From JAXLYE01 sp046351595 (GTDB lineage: Bacteria; Myxococcota_A; Polyangia; Palsa-1104; JAEUJZ01), in the NCBI GenBank assembly GCA_046351595.1, contig JAXLYE010000008.1, positions 62,001 to 126,000 of the forward strand: a DNA stretch of 64,000 nt, in the 5' to 3' direction. Under the pieces are notes generated by a model. That model was given only the letters and a program-made list of their open reading frames with translations. It made no database searches and was not told where the DNA came from. The translations under genes were made by a program, and so were the position numbers. Shown here one piece after another: positions 41,192 to 50,918 of the stretch; positions within the stretch are counted from its first letter, which is position 1; every line of letters begins with the position of its first letter.

Positions 41192-41500
41192 TTACTGCTC
41201 CGTCGATATGGCACCCGTTACAGGGGTTTCATCGTTGATTCGGCCCCTAAGGCGCAGGATATCGATGCAGCCTTGGATGCGCTCGATGGAACACGAATCG
41301 GCGCCTGGCGCCTTGATATACCTCCTCTCGAGATCATCCGCCTTGTCAAAGGCTTCTCGTCCGATCAGCGGCGGACAATCCAGTGTCTCCTCTCCGCATT
41401 CGTGTTTGACTCCAATGTGTCCGTTGGGTAGTGCGCGCGTTGTTGCTGGAGTGGCGCAGCTGGATAGAAGGCAAAACGAACTCATCAATATGTATCGCAT
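41192..41500 (-). CDS. Small predicted lipoprotein in an AT-richer island
   Basis: The product has 102 residues from ATG 41500, with AAAGG ten bases upstream. The signal sequence MRYILMSSFCLLSSC ends in a good lipobox. The mature part has two paired Cys (ECGEETLDCPP and DSCSIERIQGC) and is mostly polar. Codon use is less GC-biased than neighbouring genes, suggesting recent acquisition. It lies between the two 25-bp direct repeats. Function unknown. Confidence 0.6.
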   Translation of the reverse strand: MRYILMSSFCLLSSCATPATTRALPNGHIGVKHECGEETLDCPPLIGREAFDKADDLERRYIKAPGADSCSIERIQGCIDILRLRGRINDETPVTGAISTEQ

Positions 41501-41851
41501 GTTGAACATCCTTTGCATGGCTGTCTGCGTCTTGGGGTGTCTGATCGGAATCTACACAAGCAGTATGGTTGTTGTGAATATTTTTAAATGGAAGAGTTCG
41601 TAACTGCCATAACACAAGCTTTTAATGCGCGCTCTTCCATAAGACCTTGCAACTGGAAGCTGCTTCCGAGCTCCGCCGAAACGGTCTTTCCCACGGCCGC
41701 ATAGATACCGCCATCCCGCCCTGCTCGGCACCAAGCAAGCAATATCGACGGCCCGTCGGTGGGTTGTGTAATTAAACGAACTCTACAGCTTGCAGCTAGA
41801 GCACGGCGTCGAAGGTCCTGATGCTGCAAACCTGTTGTAGTCTCCGGGCCC
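41501..41851. other. AT-richer intergenic region with second repeat
   Basis: This 351-base stretch holds the promoter side of the lipoprotein gene, the second 25-bp repeat and the leader of the nuclease gene. Open frames that cross it have no ribosome site or recognisable domain. No terminator is seen. Confidence 0.4.
41727..41751 (+). repeat. 25-bp direct repeat, copy 2
   Basis: Matches copy 1 (40912-40936) with a single A-to-T change in the segment CAAGCAATATCGACGG. The two copies are 815 bases apart in the same orientation. It is followed by GGGTTGTGTAATTAAACG, which resembles the sequence after copy 1 (GAGGCTGTTATTAGACGG), so the true repeat is longer but diverged. Confidence 0.75.
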
Positions 41852-43096
41852 ATGCGGAGACCGTCCTCGGGCAGTCGACAGCCTGCGTCGCCTCGTCGCA
41901 CTTCTCGTGTCATCGCCCGGGCCGATGAACCCGGCGCGCTGCTGACCGATCTGAAGGGCCTCATCGAGCGTGCCCGCGAGCGTGTCGCACAGGCCGTCGA
42001 CAGCGGGCTCGTCCAGCTCTACTGGCACATCGGCGATCGCGTCCGCCGCGAGATCCTGAACCAGAAGCGAGCCCAGTACGGCGAGCAGATTGTCGCGACG
42101 CTGTCACGACAGTTGGTCCGCGACTACGGCAGCGGCTTCGACGAGAAGAACCTGCACCGCATGATCCAGCTCGCAGAGCGCTTCCCCGTCGAGGAGATTG
42201 TCGTGACGCTGTCACGACAATTGACCTGGAGCCACTTCGTGGTGCTGCTTCCGATGAAGGAGGAGCTGCGCCGCCAGTTCTACGCGGAGCTGTGCCGCGT
42301 CGAGCGCTGGTCCGTGCGCACGCTGCGCAGCAAGGTCGCCGGCATGCTCTACGAGCGCACCGCCATCTCGCGCCGTCCCGCCGTGCTGGCAAAGGCCGAG
42401 CTGGACGGGCTGCGCGACGAAGACCGCATGACGCCGGACCTGGTCTTCCGCGATCCCTATGTGCTCGATTTCCTGGGCCTTGCGAACACCTTCAGCGAGC
42501 GCGATCTCGAGACCGCCATCCTGCGCGAGCTGGAGTCCTTCCTGCTGGAGCTTGGGACCGACTTCGCCTTCCTGGCCCGCCAGAAGCGCATCACCCTCGA
42601 CGGGCGCGACTACTACATCGACCTCTTGTTCTTCCACCGCCGCCTGCGCCGGCTCGTCGCCATCGAGCTGAAGCTCGACGAGTTCCAGGCCAGCGACAAG
42701 GGGCAGATGGAGCTGTACCTCCGCTGGCTCGCGCGCCACGAGCAGGCGCCCGGCGAGGAGCCGCCGCTCGGCCTCATCCTCTGCGCCGGCAAGAGCAGCG
42801 AGCACGTCGAGCTGCTGCAGGTCGAGCAGAGCGGCATCCGTGTCGCCGAGTATGTGCTGGAGATGCCGCCTCCCGAGCTCCTGCGTGCCAAGCTCCACCA
42901 GATGCTTCGGCGCGCAGAGGAGCGCATGGCGCTGGCAGCCTTTGGCGAAGCGCCCAGTCCGGTCAAGACCCGCTCAGGCCGCACCGCTCGAAGAGCCAAG
43001 AGCACAGCTCGCAACCTTGATCGCGAATCCGTCGGTGACCAAGGCAGCCCGGGGCGGATTAAGCCCGCCTCCTCTAGGCGGCCTGATTCCCATTAA
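41852..43096 (+). CDS. PD-(D/E)XK nuclease family protein (DUF1016, YhcG-like)
   Basis: The product has 414 residues. The N-terminal half matches DUF1016: ARERVAQAVDSGLVQLYWHI, then GSGFDEKNLHRMIQLAERFP, then LTWSHFVVLLPMK. The C-terminal half is a PD-(D/E)XK nuclease: YYIDLLFFHRRLRRLVAIEL with Asp257, Glu272 and Lys274 as predicted active-site residues. The family is widespread in accessory DNA near restriction-modification and toxin loci; no partner methylase is seen here. The peptide (V/A)TLSRQL occurs twice and is encoded by a DNA palindrome each time. The last 40 residues are not conserved. Confidence 0.85.
   Translation: MRRPSSGSRQPASPRRTSRVIARADEPGALLTDLKGLIERARERVAQAVDSGLVQLYWHIGDRVRREILNQKRAQYGEQIVATLSRQLVRDYGSGFDEKNLHRMIQLAERFPVEEIVVTLSRQLTWSHFVVLLPMKEELRRQFYAELCRVERWSVRTLRSKVAGMLYERTAISRRPAVLAKAELDGLRDEDRMTPDLVFRDPYVLDFLGLANTFSERDLETAILRELESFLLELGTDFAFLARQKRITLDGRDYYIDLLFFHRRLRRLVAIELKLDEFQASDKGQMELYLRWLARHEQAPGEEPPLGLILCAGKSSEHVELLQVEQSGIRVAEYVLEMPPPELLRAKLHQMLRRAEERMALAAFGEAPSPVKTRSGRTARRAKSTARNLDRESVGDQGSPGRIKPASSRRPDSH
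42091..42221. repeat. Pair of TTGTCG(T/C)GAC palindromes inside the nuclease gene
   Basis: Copy 2 (42197-42221) has 11-bp perfect arms, ATTGTCGTGAC and GTCACGACAAT, around GCT. Copy 1 (42091-42111) has the same core, TGTCGCGAC-GCT-GTCACGACA, with one mismatch. They are 106 bases apart and in the same reading frame, each encoding VxTLSRQL. They could be autoregulatory operator sites within the gene or a target for the nuclease itself. Confidence 0.7.
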
Positions 43097-43201
43097 GGGG
43101 CACCCTCCCGTGCCCCCTCGTCATAAAGCCCTGGCAAAGCTCGACGAGCCTCCCCCATGCCGCGCGCTTCCCGCGCGGGTTGGTCCCCGGACAAAGTCCG
43201 G
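43065..43201. other. Hairpin-rich spacer after the nuclease gene
   Basis: Three stems lie close together: CCGCCT-CCTCT-AGGCGG (43065-43081) at the gene's end, GGGGCAC-CCTCCC-GTGCCCC (43097-43116) directly after the stop codon, and CCGGAC-AAA-GTCCGG (43187-43201). None has a U-tract. The second is the best candidate for a transcription end. The remainder up to 43283 shows nothing else. Confidence 0.5.
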
Positions 43202-43295
43202 TGCCTTTGATCAAGGGCCTGGCCCGCGGACCGACGGTCCTGTCAGGGCGCGGGTGCAGGCTGCCCTTGCCGACAGACGGCAGAAGGAGGCAGCC

Positions 43296-43793
43296 ATGTC
43301 CTTGCGCAAGCAGCTGATGAGCGCCGCCCTCGCGGCGGGCCTGCTCCAGGGTTGCGGGGTCCCCGAGGCAACGACGGAGGCGACGGGAGCGACGGGAGCG
43401 AGCGCCCCGCAGGCGACAGCCGATCCGGCCCGCGCCGCCGCGATCCGCAGCGAGGCGGTCGACGGAGAAGAGGCCGAGCGGGCGGCGATCGAGCCGGCGG
43501 GGGACGCCGACAAGACGTCCACCTGCTCGTGCTACGGGCCCGGGCTCTATGGCAACCGCACCGCGTGCGGACAGATCCTGCGCACCGACACGATCGGCGT
43601 CGCGCACAAGACCAAGCCGTGCGGCACCCGCCTGCAGTTCCGCAGCCGCTCGGGCAGCTGGGTGAGCGCGACCGTCATCGACCGCGGCCCCTTCGCCCCG
43701 GGGCGCGAGTTCGATCTGACCGAGGGCCTGGTCAAGAAGCTGGGCTACAGCAGCTGCACCGCGTTCGGCGTGCGCTCCGTCGAGTGGAACTGA
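43296..43793 (+). CDS. RlpA-like lipoprotein (double-psi beta-barrel)
   Basis: The product has 165 residues from ATG 43296, with AAGGAGG upstream. A signal peptide ends in the lipobox GLLQGC. After an Ala/Thr/Glu-rich linker, residues about 75-160 form a double-psi beta-barrel: TCSCYGPGLYGNRTACGQIL, GVAHKTKPCGTRLQF, VSATVIDRGPFAPGREFDLT. Some family members cut bare glycan strands at the division septum. There is no SPOR domain, so recruitment to the septum would need another signal. Four Cys in the barrel suggest disulfides. Confidence 0.8.
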   Translation: MSLRKQLMSAALAAGLLQGCGVPEATTEATGATGASAPQATADPARAAAIRSEAVDGEEAERAAIEPAGDADKTSTCSCYGPGLYGNRTACGQILRTDTIGVAHKTKPCGTRLQFRSRSGSWVSATVIDRGPFAPGREFDLTEGLVKKLGYSSCTAFGVRSVEWN

Positions 43794-44180
43794 AAGAGGC
43801 TAGGCTCTGGCTGGTTCACTCGACCCCGGAATCCTGATTGGTCGCATCTACGGAATGCTCACCACGCCGCGCTGGATCGGACGCTTCGAGCGCAGGGTGA
43901 CGGATGCGGCGACGGACTTCACGCTTCCGGAATATTGTCTGGACGAGCCGTCGCTTAAGGCGCCGCGCGCGCATCCGGACATCCGCCCTGCCCCGTCCCC
44001 GCGCTGCCCCTGCCGTCCCTGCCCGCCTACGCCCGCCCGCCCGCGCGGCGCTGCCTTCCGCGCGCCACCAGAACGAACCTTGGACAGAGCCAGACACAGA
44101 TCAAAATGCGAGCGGCATCGCCTGCGCAGCGACTCCGTGAGCTAAGCTCAGGCGCGAGGATTCTCAGGAGGGGACCGTCC
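43794..44180. other. Intergenic region, nothing supported
   Basis: This 387-base stretch contains overlapping open frames on both strands but none with a recognisable domain or ribosome site. Its last part (about 44,100-44,180) probably holds the promoter and leader of the receiver-kinase gene. Confidence 0.4.
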
Positions 44181-45710
44181 ATGTCCGGTGCACCGGAGAG
44201 CAGGCTAGCGAACCTCGCGGGCGCGGCGATCCTGGTTGTTGACGCCACACCAAGCGACGCGCGCCAGCTCAGCGTGCTGCTGCACCGCGCCGGCTGTCGC
44301 GTCTCGGTGGCGTACAGCGCGGACCAGGCCCGCCAGCGCATCGACAGCGTGCGCCCCGATCTCGTGCTGAGCGAGGTCGCGCTGCCCGGCCCCGACGGCT
44401 TCGCGCTGTGCCGGACGCTGAAGCAGAGCCCCGCGCTGCGGCTGATCCCGGTGGTGTTCTTGAGCGCGCGCGCGCGCCCCGCGGACAAGCTGCAGGGCTT
44501 CGCCGCTGGTGCCGTTGACTACGTGGTCAAGCCGTTCCTCGACGAGGAGCTGCTGGCGCGCATGAACGCGCAGCTGGCGGTCGGCAAGCTGCAGGCGGCG
44601 CTCGAGCAGGAGCGCGCGGTGCTGGCGCAGGAGCGCGCCGCGAGCGCGAACCTGCAGGACGAGGCCGAGCGCTCGCAGAAGCAGCTGGCGCTGGTGTTCA
44701 GCGCCCTGAGCGAGCTCCTCCCGGGCCGCATCCTCGACGGCAAGTACCGCATCGACAGCCTGCTCGGGCGCGGCGGCTTCGGCGTCGTATACAAGGCCGA
44801 GCAGGTTTCGCTGCGGCGCCAGGTCGCGGTCAAGGTGTTCCTCCCTTCGCCCGGCGCGGATCAGCGCGTGCTCTTGGAGCGCTTCAAGCGCGAGGGCATG
44901 TCGGCGGGCCGCCTCAACCACCCCAACGTCGTCTCGGTCTTCGAGCTCGGGCAGTCGGTCGAGGGCATCCCGTACCTGGCCATGGAGCTCATGTCCGGCC
45001 GGACGCTGCGCGAAGAGATGAACGCGAGTCCGCCGCTACCGCTGGAGCGCGTGTACGCGATCATCGAGCCGATCTGCGACGCGCTGGCGACCGCGCACGC
45101 GGCCAACGTCATCCACCGCGACATCAAGCCCGAGAACATCTTCTTGCACCAGGCGCCGACGGGCGAGGTGGTAAAGATACTCGACTTCGGCATCGCGCTG
45201 CTGCGTAGCGAGGGCGAGACCGGGCAGCGCGAGCTGGCGCCGCTGACCAAGCCCGGGCACCTGCTCGGCACGCCGAGCTACATGGCGCCCGAGCGCCTGC
45301 GCACCGATCCCGAGGCGCCGCCGGTCGACGGCCGCACCGACGTGTTCAGCGTCGGCGTGATGGCGTTCGAGATGCTGACCGGGCGCACCCCGTTCGGCGG
45401 CGACCGGCGCAAGCCGATGGAGGTGCTGGTGCGGCAGCTCACCGCCGAGCCGATGCGGCTGCGCGAGCTCGTGCCCGAGCTGCCCGAGCCGCTGGAGGAG
45501 CTTATCGCGCGCACGCTGCGCCGCGATCCGCGCCTGCGCCCGTCGGCGAGCGAGCTGCTCGCGAGCTGGCGCGCGCTCCCTCGCGAGGCGGCGCCCCGGA
45601 TCGATCCCATGGCGCAGACGGGCGGCATCGAGGTGGCGGACGATCCGACCCAGCGCGTCGACACCGAGCAGGTCGAGCTCGAGCTACCGGTGCGCAACCG
45701 CAGCTCCTGA
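44181..45710 (+). CDS. Receiver-like domain fused to Ser/Thr protein kinase, pseudo-receiver
   Basis: The product has 509 residues from ATG 44181, with CAGGAGG upstream. Residues 14-135 are a receiver domain, but the phospho-acceptor position is Glu65 (LVLSEVALPG) and the acidic pair is reduced to Asp21-Ala22, so normal phosphorylation is not expected. A coiled coil follows (about 138-175), then a full kinase: GRGGFGVVYKA, Lys218 in VAVKVF, HRDIKPEN with Asp314, DFG, TPSYMAPE. It is a close paralogue of the protein at 57085 with the same domain order and linker (LLPGRILDGKYR). Confidence 0.88.
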   Translation: MSGAPESRLANLAGAAILVVDATPSDARQLSVLLHRAGCRVSVAYSADQARQRIDSVRPDLVLSEVALPGPDGFALCRTLKQSPALRLIPVVFLSARARPADKLQGFAAGAVDYVVKPFLDEELLARMNAQLAVGKLQAALEQERAVLAQERAASANLQDEAERSQKQLALVFSALSELLPGRILDGKYRIDSLLGRGGFGVVYKAEQVSLRRQVAVKVFLPSPGADQRVLLERFKREGMSAGRLNHPNVVSVFELGQSVEGIPYLAMELMSGRTLREEMNASPPLPLERVYAIIEPICDALATAHAANVIHRDIKPENIFLHQAPTGEVVKILDFGIALLRSEGETGQRELAPLTKPGHLLGTPSYMAPERLRTDPEAPPVDGRTDVFSVGVMAFEMLTGRTPFGGDRRKPMEVLVRQLTAEPMRLRELVPELPEPLEELIARTLRRDPRLRPSASELLASWRALPREAAPRIDPMAQTGGIEVADDPTQRVDTEQVELELPVRNRSS

Positions 45711-45729
45711 GCAGCGCCGCGCGCGCCGG

Positions 45730-47160
45730 CTACTGCACGGTCCCGGACTCCATGAGCAGCAGCCCGGAGTAGAAGTGCTCGTCCTTGCGGTAGCCGAGGC
45801 GCGCCATGCCGAGCGTCAGGAGGTTGATGCCCAGCGACATGAGGGCCTCGCCGGTGTGGCTCTCGAGGCGGTGGTGCATGCACCGCGCGAGGCCGGTGAG
45901 CGCGCGCTTCTCGTCGAGCGGCTGGCTGTTGCACAGGCAGTCCCGGTGATCCGGCAGGACCGCGAGCCGGCAGGGAAACAGCGCCGCGGCCTGGTGCAGC
46001 TCTCCTTCGATCGGGAACAGGAGCGGCGTGCGCTTCGTGCCAAGCTCGACGTAGGTTTCGCCGTCCCACATCGTGACGTCGTAGCGCGCGCGCCGATCCC
46101 GCACCTTGTCGGCCAGCGGATCTTCGACCTCGAGCTCCCAGAAACGGACGCCGTCTTCGATGCGCGCGCCGCTGACCTGGATGGTGACGAAGCGCGGCGG
46201 GCTGGGCTCCGGCCGGGGCGCGCGGCCGGTCTTGGGAGTCTTGGGAATCTTGGGGACCTCGGGCGGCACGTTGCGCTCGAACGCGCTGATCAAGACCTGC
46301 GGGCTGCGCACCGGGCCCGCGACGCGGTAGCGCCACAGGTCGCCCTTGTGCAGCGTCATCAGCGGGTTGCCGCGCTCCTCGACGGCCAGGACGTGGAAGC
46401 GGGACTCAATCGAGAAGCGCAGCGGGCGCTCGCGCACGATCTTGTAGGAGAACGAGCGGTCGCCGCTCTGGTCCGCGACGAAGGGCCCCGCTGGCAGCTG
46501 CCACGGGCGGCGATCTTCCTCGTCCAGGTAGACGGCCGTCGCCGCAGAGAACAGGTGCCGCTGGACAAGACCGACCACACGCAGCGCGGGCTGGATCGAG
46601 AAGGGATGGCCGACCTGGACCCGCGGGTGCTCGGGGAACTCAAGGGCCGGCACATGGCCAATCAGGCGGAGCTGCTCGAAGACGCGCACACCACCGAGCG
46701 ACAGCCACCAGGCCGCGGCCAGGATGGGCACGAGCAGCGCGCGCGGCCACAGCATGCGCAGCTGGCGCTCGAGCGGCTGCTTCGCCACCTCGGGCGCGCG
46801 CGCCAGGACCAGCGCGGTCACGGCGCACGCAAACAGCCACGCCGCGAGCCCCATGAGACAGAGCACCGGGCGCAGCTGCGGCCAGTACAGGTCGTAGATG
46901 TGTCCCTCGGATGAGGCGCGGGAGAGCGGCAGGCGGAAGAAGCAGAGATAGACCGCGCCCCAGAACGTCGCCAGGGAGCCCACCGCCAGCGTGAGCTTGA
47001 GCGAGCTGCGATCAAAGCGCCGCGCGAACGCGAGCAGCGCGAGCAGGGACACGCCGATGCAGAGCAGGCAGTGGAAGCGCTCCAGATCCAGGGAGCTCAG
47101 ATCGAGGGAGTACGTCTGACCGAAGGCCTGCACCACCGTGTCGCCGAACGCTGCCAGCAT
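45730..47160 (-). CDS. Predicted membrane protein of unknown function
   Basis: The product has 476 residues from ATG 47160. Four membrane segments are predicted in the first 165 residues (LLCIGVSLLALLAF, LAVGSLATFWGAVYLCFF, LCLMGLAAWLFACAVTALVL, ALLVPILAAAWWLSLGG). The rest, about 310 residues, is a soluble beta-rich region, with a Pro/Lys linker near residue 305 and a CxC motif (RDCLCNS) near 410. It converges with the receiver-kinase gene, 19 bases away. Confidence 0.6.
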   Translation of the reverse strand: MLAAFGDTVVQAFGQTYSLDLSSLDLERFHCLLCIGVSLLALLAFARRFDRSSLKLTLAVGSLATFWGAVYLCFFRLPLSRASSEGHIYDLYWPQLRPVLCLMGLAAWLFACAVTALVLARAPEVAKQPLERQLRMLWPRALLVPILAAAWWLSLGGVRVFEQLRLIGHVPALEFPEHPRVQVGHPFSIQPALRVVGLVQRHLFSAATAVYLDEEDRRPWQLPAGPFVADQSGDRSFSYKIVRERPLRFSIESRFHVLAVEERGNPLMTLHKGDLWRYRVAGPVRSPQVLISAFERNVPPEVPKIPKTPKTGRAPRPEPSPPRFVTIQVSGARIEDGVRFWELEVEDPLADKVRDRRARYDVTMWDGETYVELGTKRTPLLFPIEGELHQAAALFPCRLAVLPDHRDCLCNSQPLDEKRALTGLARCMHHRLESHTGEALMSLGINLLTLGMARLGYRKDEHFYSGLLLMESGTVQ

Positions 47161-47202
47161 GGGGGCATCCTAGCTGCACGCCGACCGCGCAGAGCGGCGG
47201 AA

Positions 47203-47240
47203 TCGCCGGTCGGGCCGGTCGGGCCGGTCGGGCCGGTCGG
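47203..47240. repeat. 9-bp tandem repeat (GGGCCGGTC)
   Basis: Three perfect units of GGGCCGGTC (47212-47238) preceded by one degenerate unit. It lies in the 151-bp gap between the start of the membrane-protein gene and the 3' end of the kinase-like pseudogene, both on the minus strand, so it is in the promoter region of the former. Confidence 0.75.
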
Positions 47241-47311
47241 ATCGAGCGCGGATGGAACGGAGCGGAGGCCGCGACCTTGGTCCCTGGATCGGGAGCTCGC
47301 TGCGGTCCGGA

Positions 47312-50300
47312 TCAGGAGCCGTTCAGCAGACGCTCGGCCCGCTCTTGGAGGTGCGCCCGTGCCTCCGCGTCCGGAGCCTGCGCGACGAGCTGCGCGAGGC
47401 GCTGGGAAGCGGCAGCACGCAGCGACTGCGCGCGGGCGCCCTGCCCCGCCGCCTGCAGCGCGTCGGCGGCGGCCAGCCACAGCCGGATGGCGGGGACGCC
47501 GTCGCAGCCTTGCGCCGCGAGCGCGTGCAGCGCGGCGTCCGCGGCGGCCGCGGCCTGCGCGTGCTCGCCCATCCGGTGCAGCACCGTGATCAGCGCGACC
47601 TGCGAGGTCAGCCGGTGCAGCGGCCAGGCGGCGTGCTCGGCGACGGCGGCACGGGCCGCGCGCTCGGCGCTCGGCAGATCGCGGGCGGCCAGCGCGAGCC
47701 ACGCCGCTGCACAGGAGCCCGCACCGCGCTGCTGCCCTGTCGCGTGCGGCGCCTCGATCAGGCGCGTGCTCAGGGCCGCAGCCTGCCGCGCCTCGTCGGA
47801 GCCAGGTCGCAGCCCCGGCTGCTCGGCCAGCCCGAGCGCGCCGGCCGCGGCGATCTCACTGCCCGGCACCGCCTCGGCCAGCCCGTCGGCCAGCGCCAGC
47901 GTGTCGCGCAGCGCGGACGCCGCCTGCGTGGTCTGGCCCAGCGCAAACAGGCACGCCACCTCGAGCGAGCGTGCCAGCACCAGGCAGCGCAGATCCGCGA
48001 GCTCCTCGAAGACCGCCGCGGCGCGACGCCCCGCATCGAGGGCGCCCCAGGCGTCCGGCGTGAACAGCAACGTCAGCCGGCCGCGCGCGTACAGCGTCCA
48101 GCCGCGAGCCCGCGCCAAGACCGACTCGCCCGCCTCGCCGCCTGCGACCTGCTGCTCGACGCGGGACTCGATCCGCGCGAGCAGCCCCTGCGCTTCCTCG
48201 CGCCGCCCGCAGTAGGCCAGCAGGATCGACAGCAGGCCGCCGCTCTCGGCGTAGGCGCCCAGCGCGGGCGCTTCGGGATCGGCCTCGGTGATGCGCGCCG
48301 CCAGCCGCAGCAGCTCGGGCGTGTCGCGGCGCTGGCTGGCCCCGGCGATGAGGATGCAGATCGCGAGGAGCGCCGAAACCTGGCCGGCCGGCAGCAGCGC
48401 CACCGCCTCGCTCGCGAGCGCGCAGGCGCGATCGAGCTGGCTGCGCCAGAACAGGATCCGGGCGCACAGCGCGCGCAGGCCGCCGAGCACCGCACCGCTC
48501 GCGCCGCAGCCGATGCCGCGCTCGGCGAGCGCCAGCGCTCCGTCGAGATCGTAGCCGTCGAACAGCCGCTCGGCGGCGCGCAGGAACAGCGACGCGGCGA
48601 GCTCGGACTCGCCGCCGCGCTGGTGGTGTTCGGCGAGCAGGGCGCTGTCGGTCTCGTTCATCGAAGCCAGAAAGCGCGCGGCGGCGCGGTGCATGCGCGA
48701 TCGCTCGTCTTCGGTCAGCAGCCCGTAGGCGGCCGCGCGCAGCGGTGCATAACGGAAGCGCAGCTCCGGCTCGCCGGAGTAGCGGCTCTCGGCGGTCGGT
48801 ACGAGCACGTCCGCGGCGTGGAGCGCCTGCAGCGCCTGGGTCACCGCCTCCCCCTCGACGCGCGGCAGCAGCGCGCGCACGCCGGAGGGCCACAGCACCG
48901 AGCCGAAGACGCTGGCCGCGCGCAGCACCCGGCGCTGCACGTGATCGAGCCGCGCCATGCGCGCCTGGACAATCGCCAGCACGGTCTCGGGCAGCTCCTC
49001 GCTGTGGCCGGCGGCCGCGGCGCGGATCAGCTCCTCCAGCAGCAGCGGGCTCCCGCCCGACCGCTCGACCAGGCTGGCCACCGTCGAGGACTCGCCCGGC
49101 AGCGAGAGCAGGGAGGAGACGAGGCGCTCGCTGGCGCGGCGGCTCAGGCCCTGCAGGCGGATCTCCTGGACCGCGCGCTGCCGACGCAGCGCCGGGAAGC
49201 GCTCGGCCAGCTCGGGGCGCGCGGTGCAGATCAGGAACAGCGGCGAGTCCGCGAGCGCCCCGAGCAGCTGCTCGAGCAGGCGCGCCGTGTCCGCGTCGGC
49301 CCAGTGCACGTCGTCGAGCGCGAGCAGGATCGGGTGGTGCGCGCACTCCTGGCGCAGCAGCCGGATCACCGCCGCGGCCGCGCGTGCGTAGAGCTCCTCT
49401 GGATCCGCTGGCTCGTCCGCTCGGCTGCGCGGCGGCTCGCTCAGGCTCACGCCGAGGAGCTCCCCCAGAGCCCCGAGCGTCTCCTCGGCCTGCGTCGGCG
49501 GCAGGTGGCGGCCCAGGCGGGCGCGCAGCGCGCTGCGACGCTGCGGCGGCGGATCCGATGGCGTGACGCCGCCCAGCTGGTGCAGCGCCTGGATCAGCGG
49601 CTGCAGCGGCGCGCCGCCGACCTCCTCACAGCGGCCGCTCAGGCAGAGCAGATCGGGGTGGGCCGCGCGCAGCTGGCGCACGAACTCGACGCGCAGCCGC
49701 GACTTGCCGATGCCCGGCTCACCGACGAGCAGCGCCGCGCGCGCCACCGGCTCGGCCATGCACTCCTCGGCCAGCGCCATGAGCAGCGCCATCTCGCGCT
49801 CGCGCCCGAGGAACGGGGTCGAGCGACCGAGCAGCGAGCGCGCCTCCTCCATGCTCTCCGAGAAGCCGAGCAGCACCGGGCCGGACGCCTCGCGCGCGAC
49901 GCGGAACCGGCTGTCGAGGAGCCCCGCGGTCACCTCGTCCAGGCGCACCCCGCCGCCGCCCTCGCACGGCAGCAGCGCGACGGCGCGCTCGATGGCGTCG
50001 CCGACCCGCAGGCCCGGTCCGAGCGCGCCGCGACCCGTGGCCACGGCGACGTGCGCCCGCGGCAGGTGCTCGCGCACGCGCAGCGCGCAGCGGGCCGCCT
50101 GCATGATCTGGTCGGTGGCGATCTCGCCCGGCATCAGCACCGCCACCAGCGTGCCGTCGATGAGCCGCTCGACCATGGCGCCCGCCGTCGCCAGCTCCTG
50201 CACGACGAGATCCGCGACCGGCGACACGTCCGAGAGATCCGTCTGGCTGTCCGCGCGCCGCACGACGGCGTCCTGATCCCGCGCCACCACCACGCTGACC

Positions 50301-50806
50301 AGCGCCAGCTCGTGCTCGGCCGGGGTCGCGGCAGCGTGCGGGTCGAGCGGCAGCGGCGACTCCCAGCCGCCCGTCGCCGGCTCGCTCGCGGCCAGCTCGT
50401 CGAGGCGGCACACCAGCTCGGCGCCGTCGGCCGGCCGCAGCCGCGGCTCCTTCTCGAGCATCTGGCCGAGCAGCCCCTCGAGCTCGGGCGGCACCTCGGG
50501 CCGCAGCGAGCGCACCTTCGGCACCGGATCAAACAGCAGCTTCGCCAGCAGCGCCGCGACGTGATCGGCCTTGAACGGAGGGCGCCCGGTCAGGCACTCG
50601 AACAGCACGCACCCCAGCGAGAACACGTCCGCCGCCGGCGTGAGCTCGTTCAGGTAGCGCGCCTGCTCGGGCGCCATGTAGTCGGGCGTGCCGATGAGCG
50701 CGTTGGTGGCGGTCAGCGGGTTCGCCGCCGAGGCCGCGCGCGCGACGCCGAAGTCCAGCACCACCACCTGATCGACCCGACCGCCGCGCAGAAAGAGGTT
50801 GCTCGG
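47312..50806 (-). pseudogene. PknK-like Ser/Thr kinase-cyclase-AAA-TPR protein lacking its kinase N-lobe
   Basis: The frame is open from 50806 down, starting mid-kinase at PSNLFLRGG and VVVLDFGVARA; the codon that should be Lys of 'DIKPSN' is replaced by TAG at 50809-50807, and no N-lobe or HRD motif lies upstream. The kinase C-lobe (TPDYMAPEQ) is followed by a degenerate class III cyclase-like domain, an AAA ATPase (LLVGEPGIGKSRL, then LLALDDVHWADAD) and a long TPR-like region. Intact relatives are about 1,300 residues. In-frame GTGs (50773-50767) could still yield the AAA/TPR part. Confidence 0.75.
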
Positions 50807-50918
50807 CTAACTGTCCGCACCGAGTGACAAGCCCGGGCAGTCCGTCCGCGGCCCGTCAGCGACCCGCTGCGGATCGACAGCGAGCTGCCGCAACACGCAA
50901 CGTCGCGTCGGCGCCGAG

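Noticed and set aside
41160..41603. + strand frame with a hydrophobic C-terminus opposite the small lipoprotein gene
   Set aside because: The minus-strand frame has a proper signal peptide with lipobox and a ribosome site. The + frame has neither, although its hydrophobic tail is noted.
43855..44145. Overlapping small frames between the RlpA-like and receiver-kinase genes
   Set aside because: Pro/Arg-rich translations without ribosome site or domain.
47252..50827. 1,191-codon + strand open frame opposite the kinase-like gene
   Set aside because: It is antisense to a sequence with clear AAA and TPR motifs, and its translation is an Arg/Gln/Gly-rich shadow with no domain. Long antisense frames are common at this GC content.
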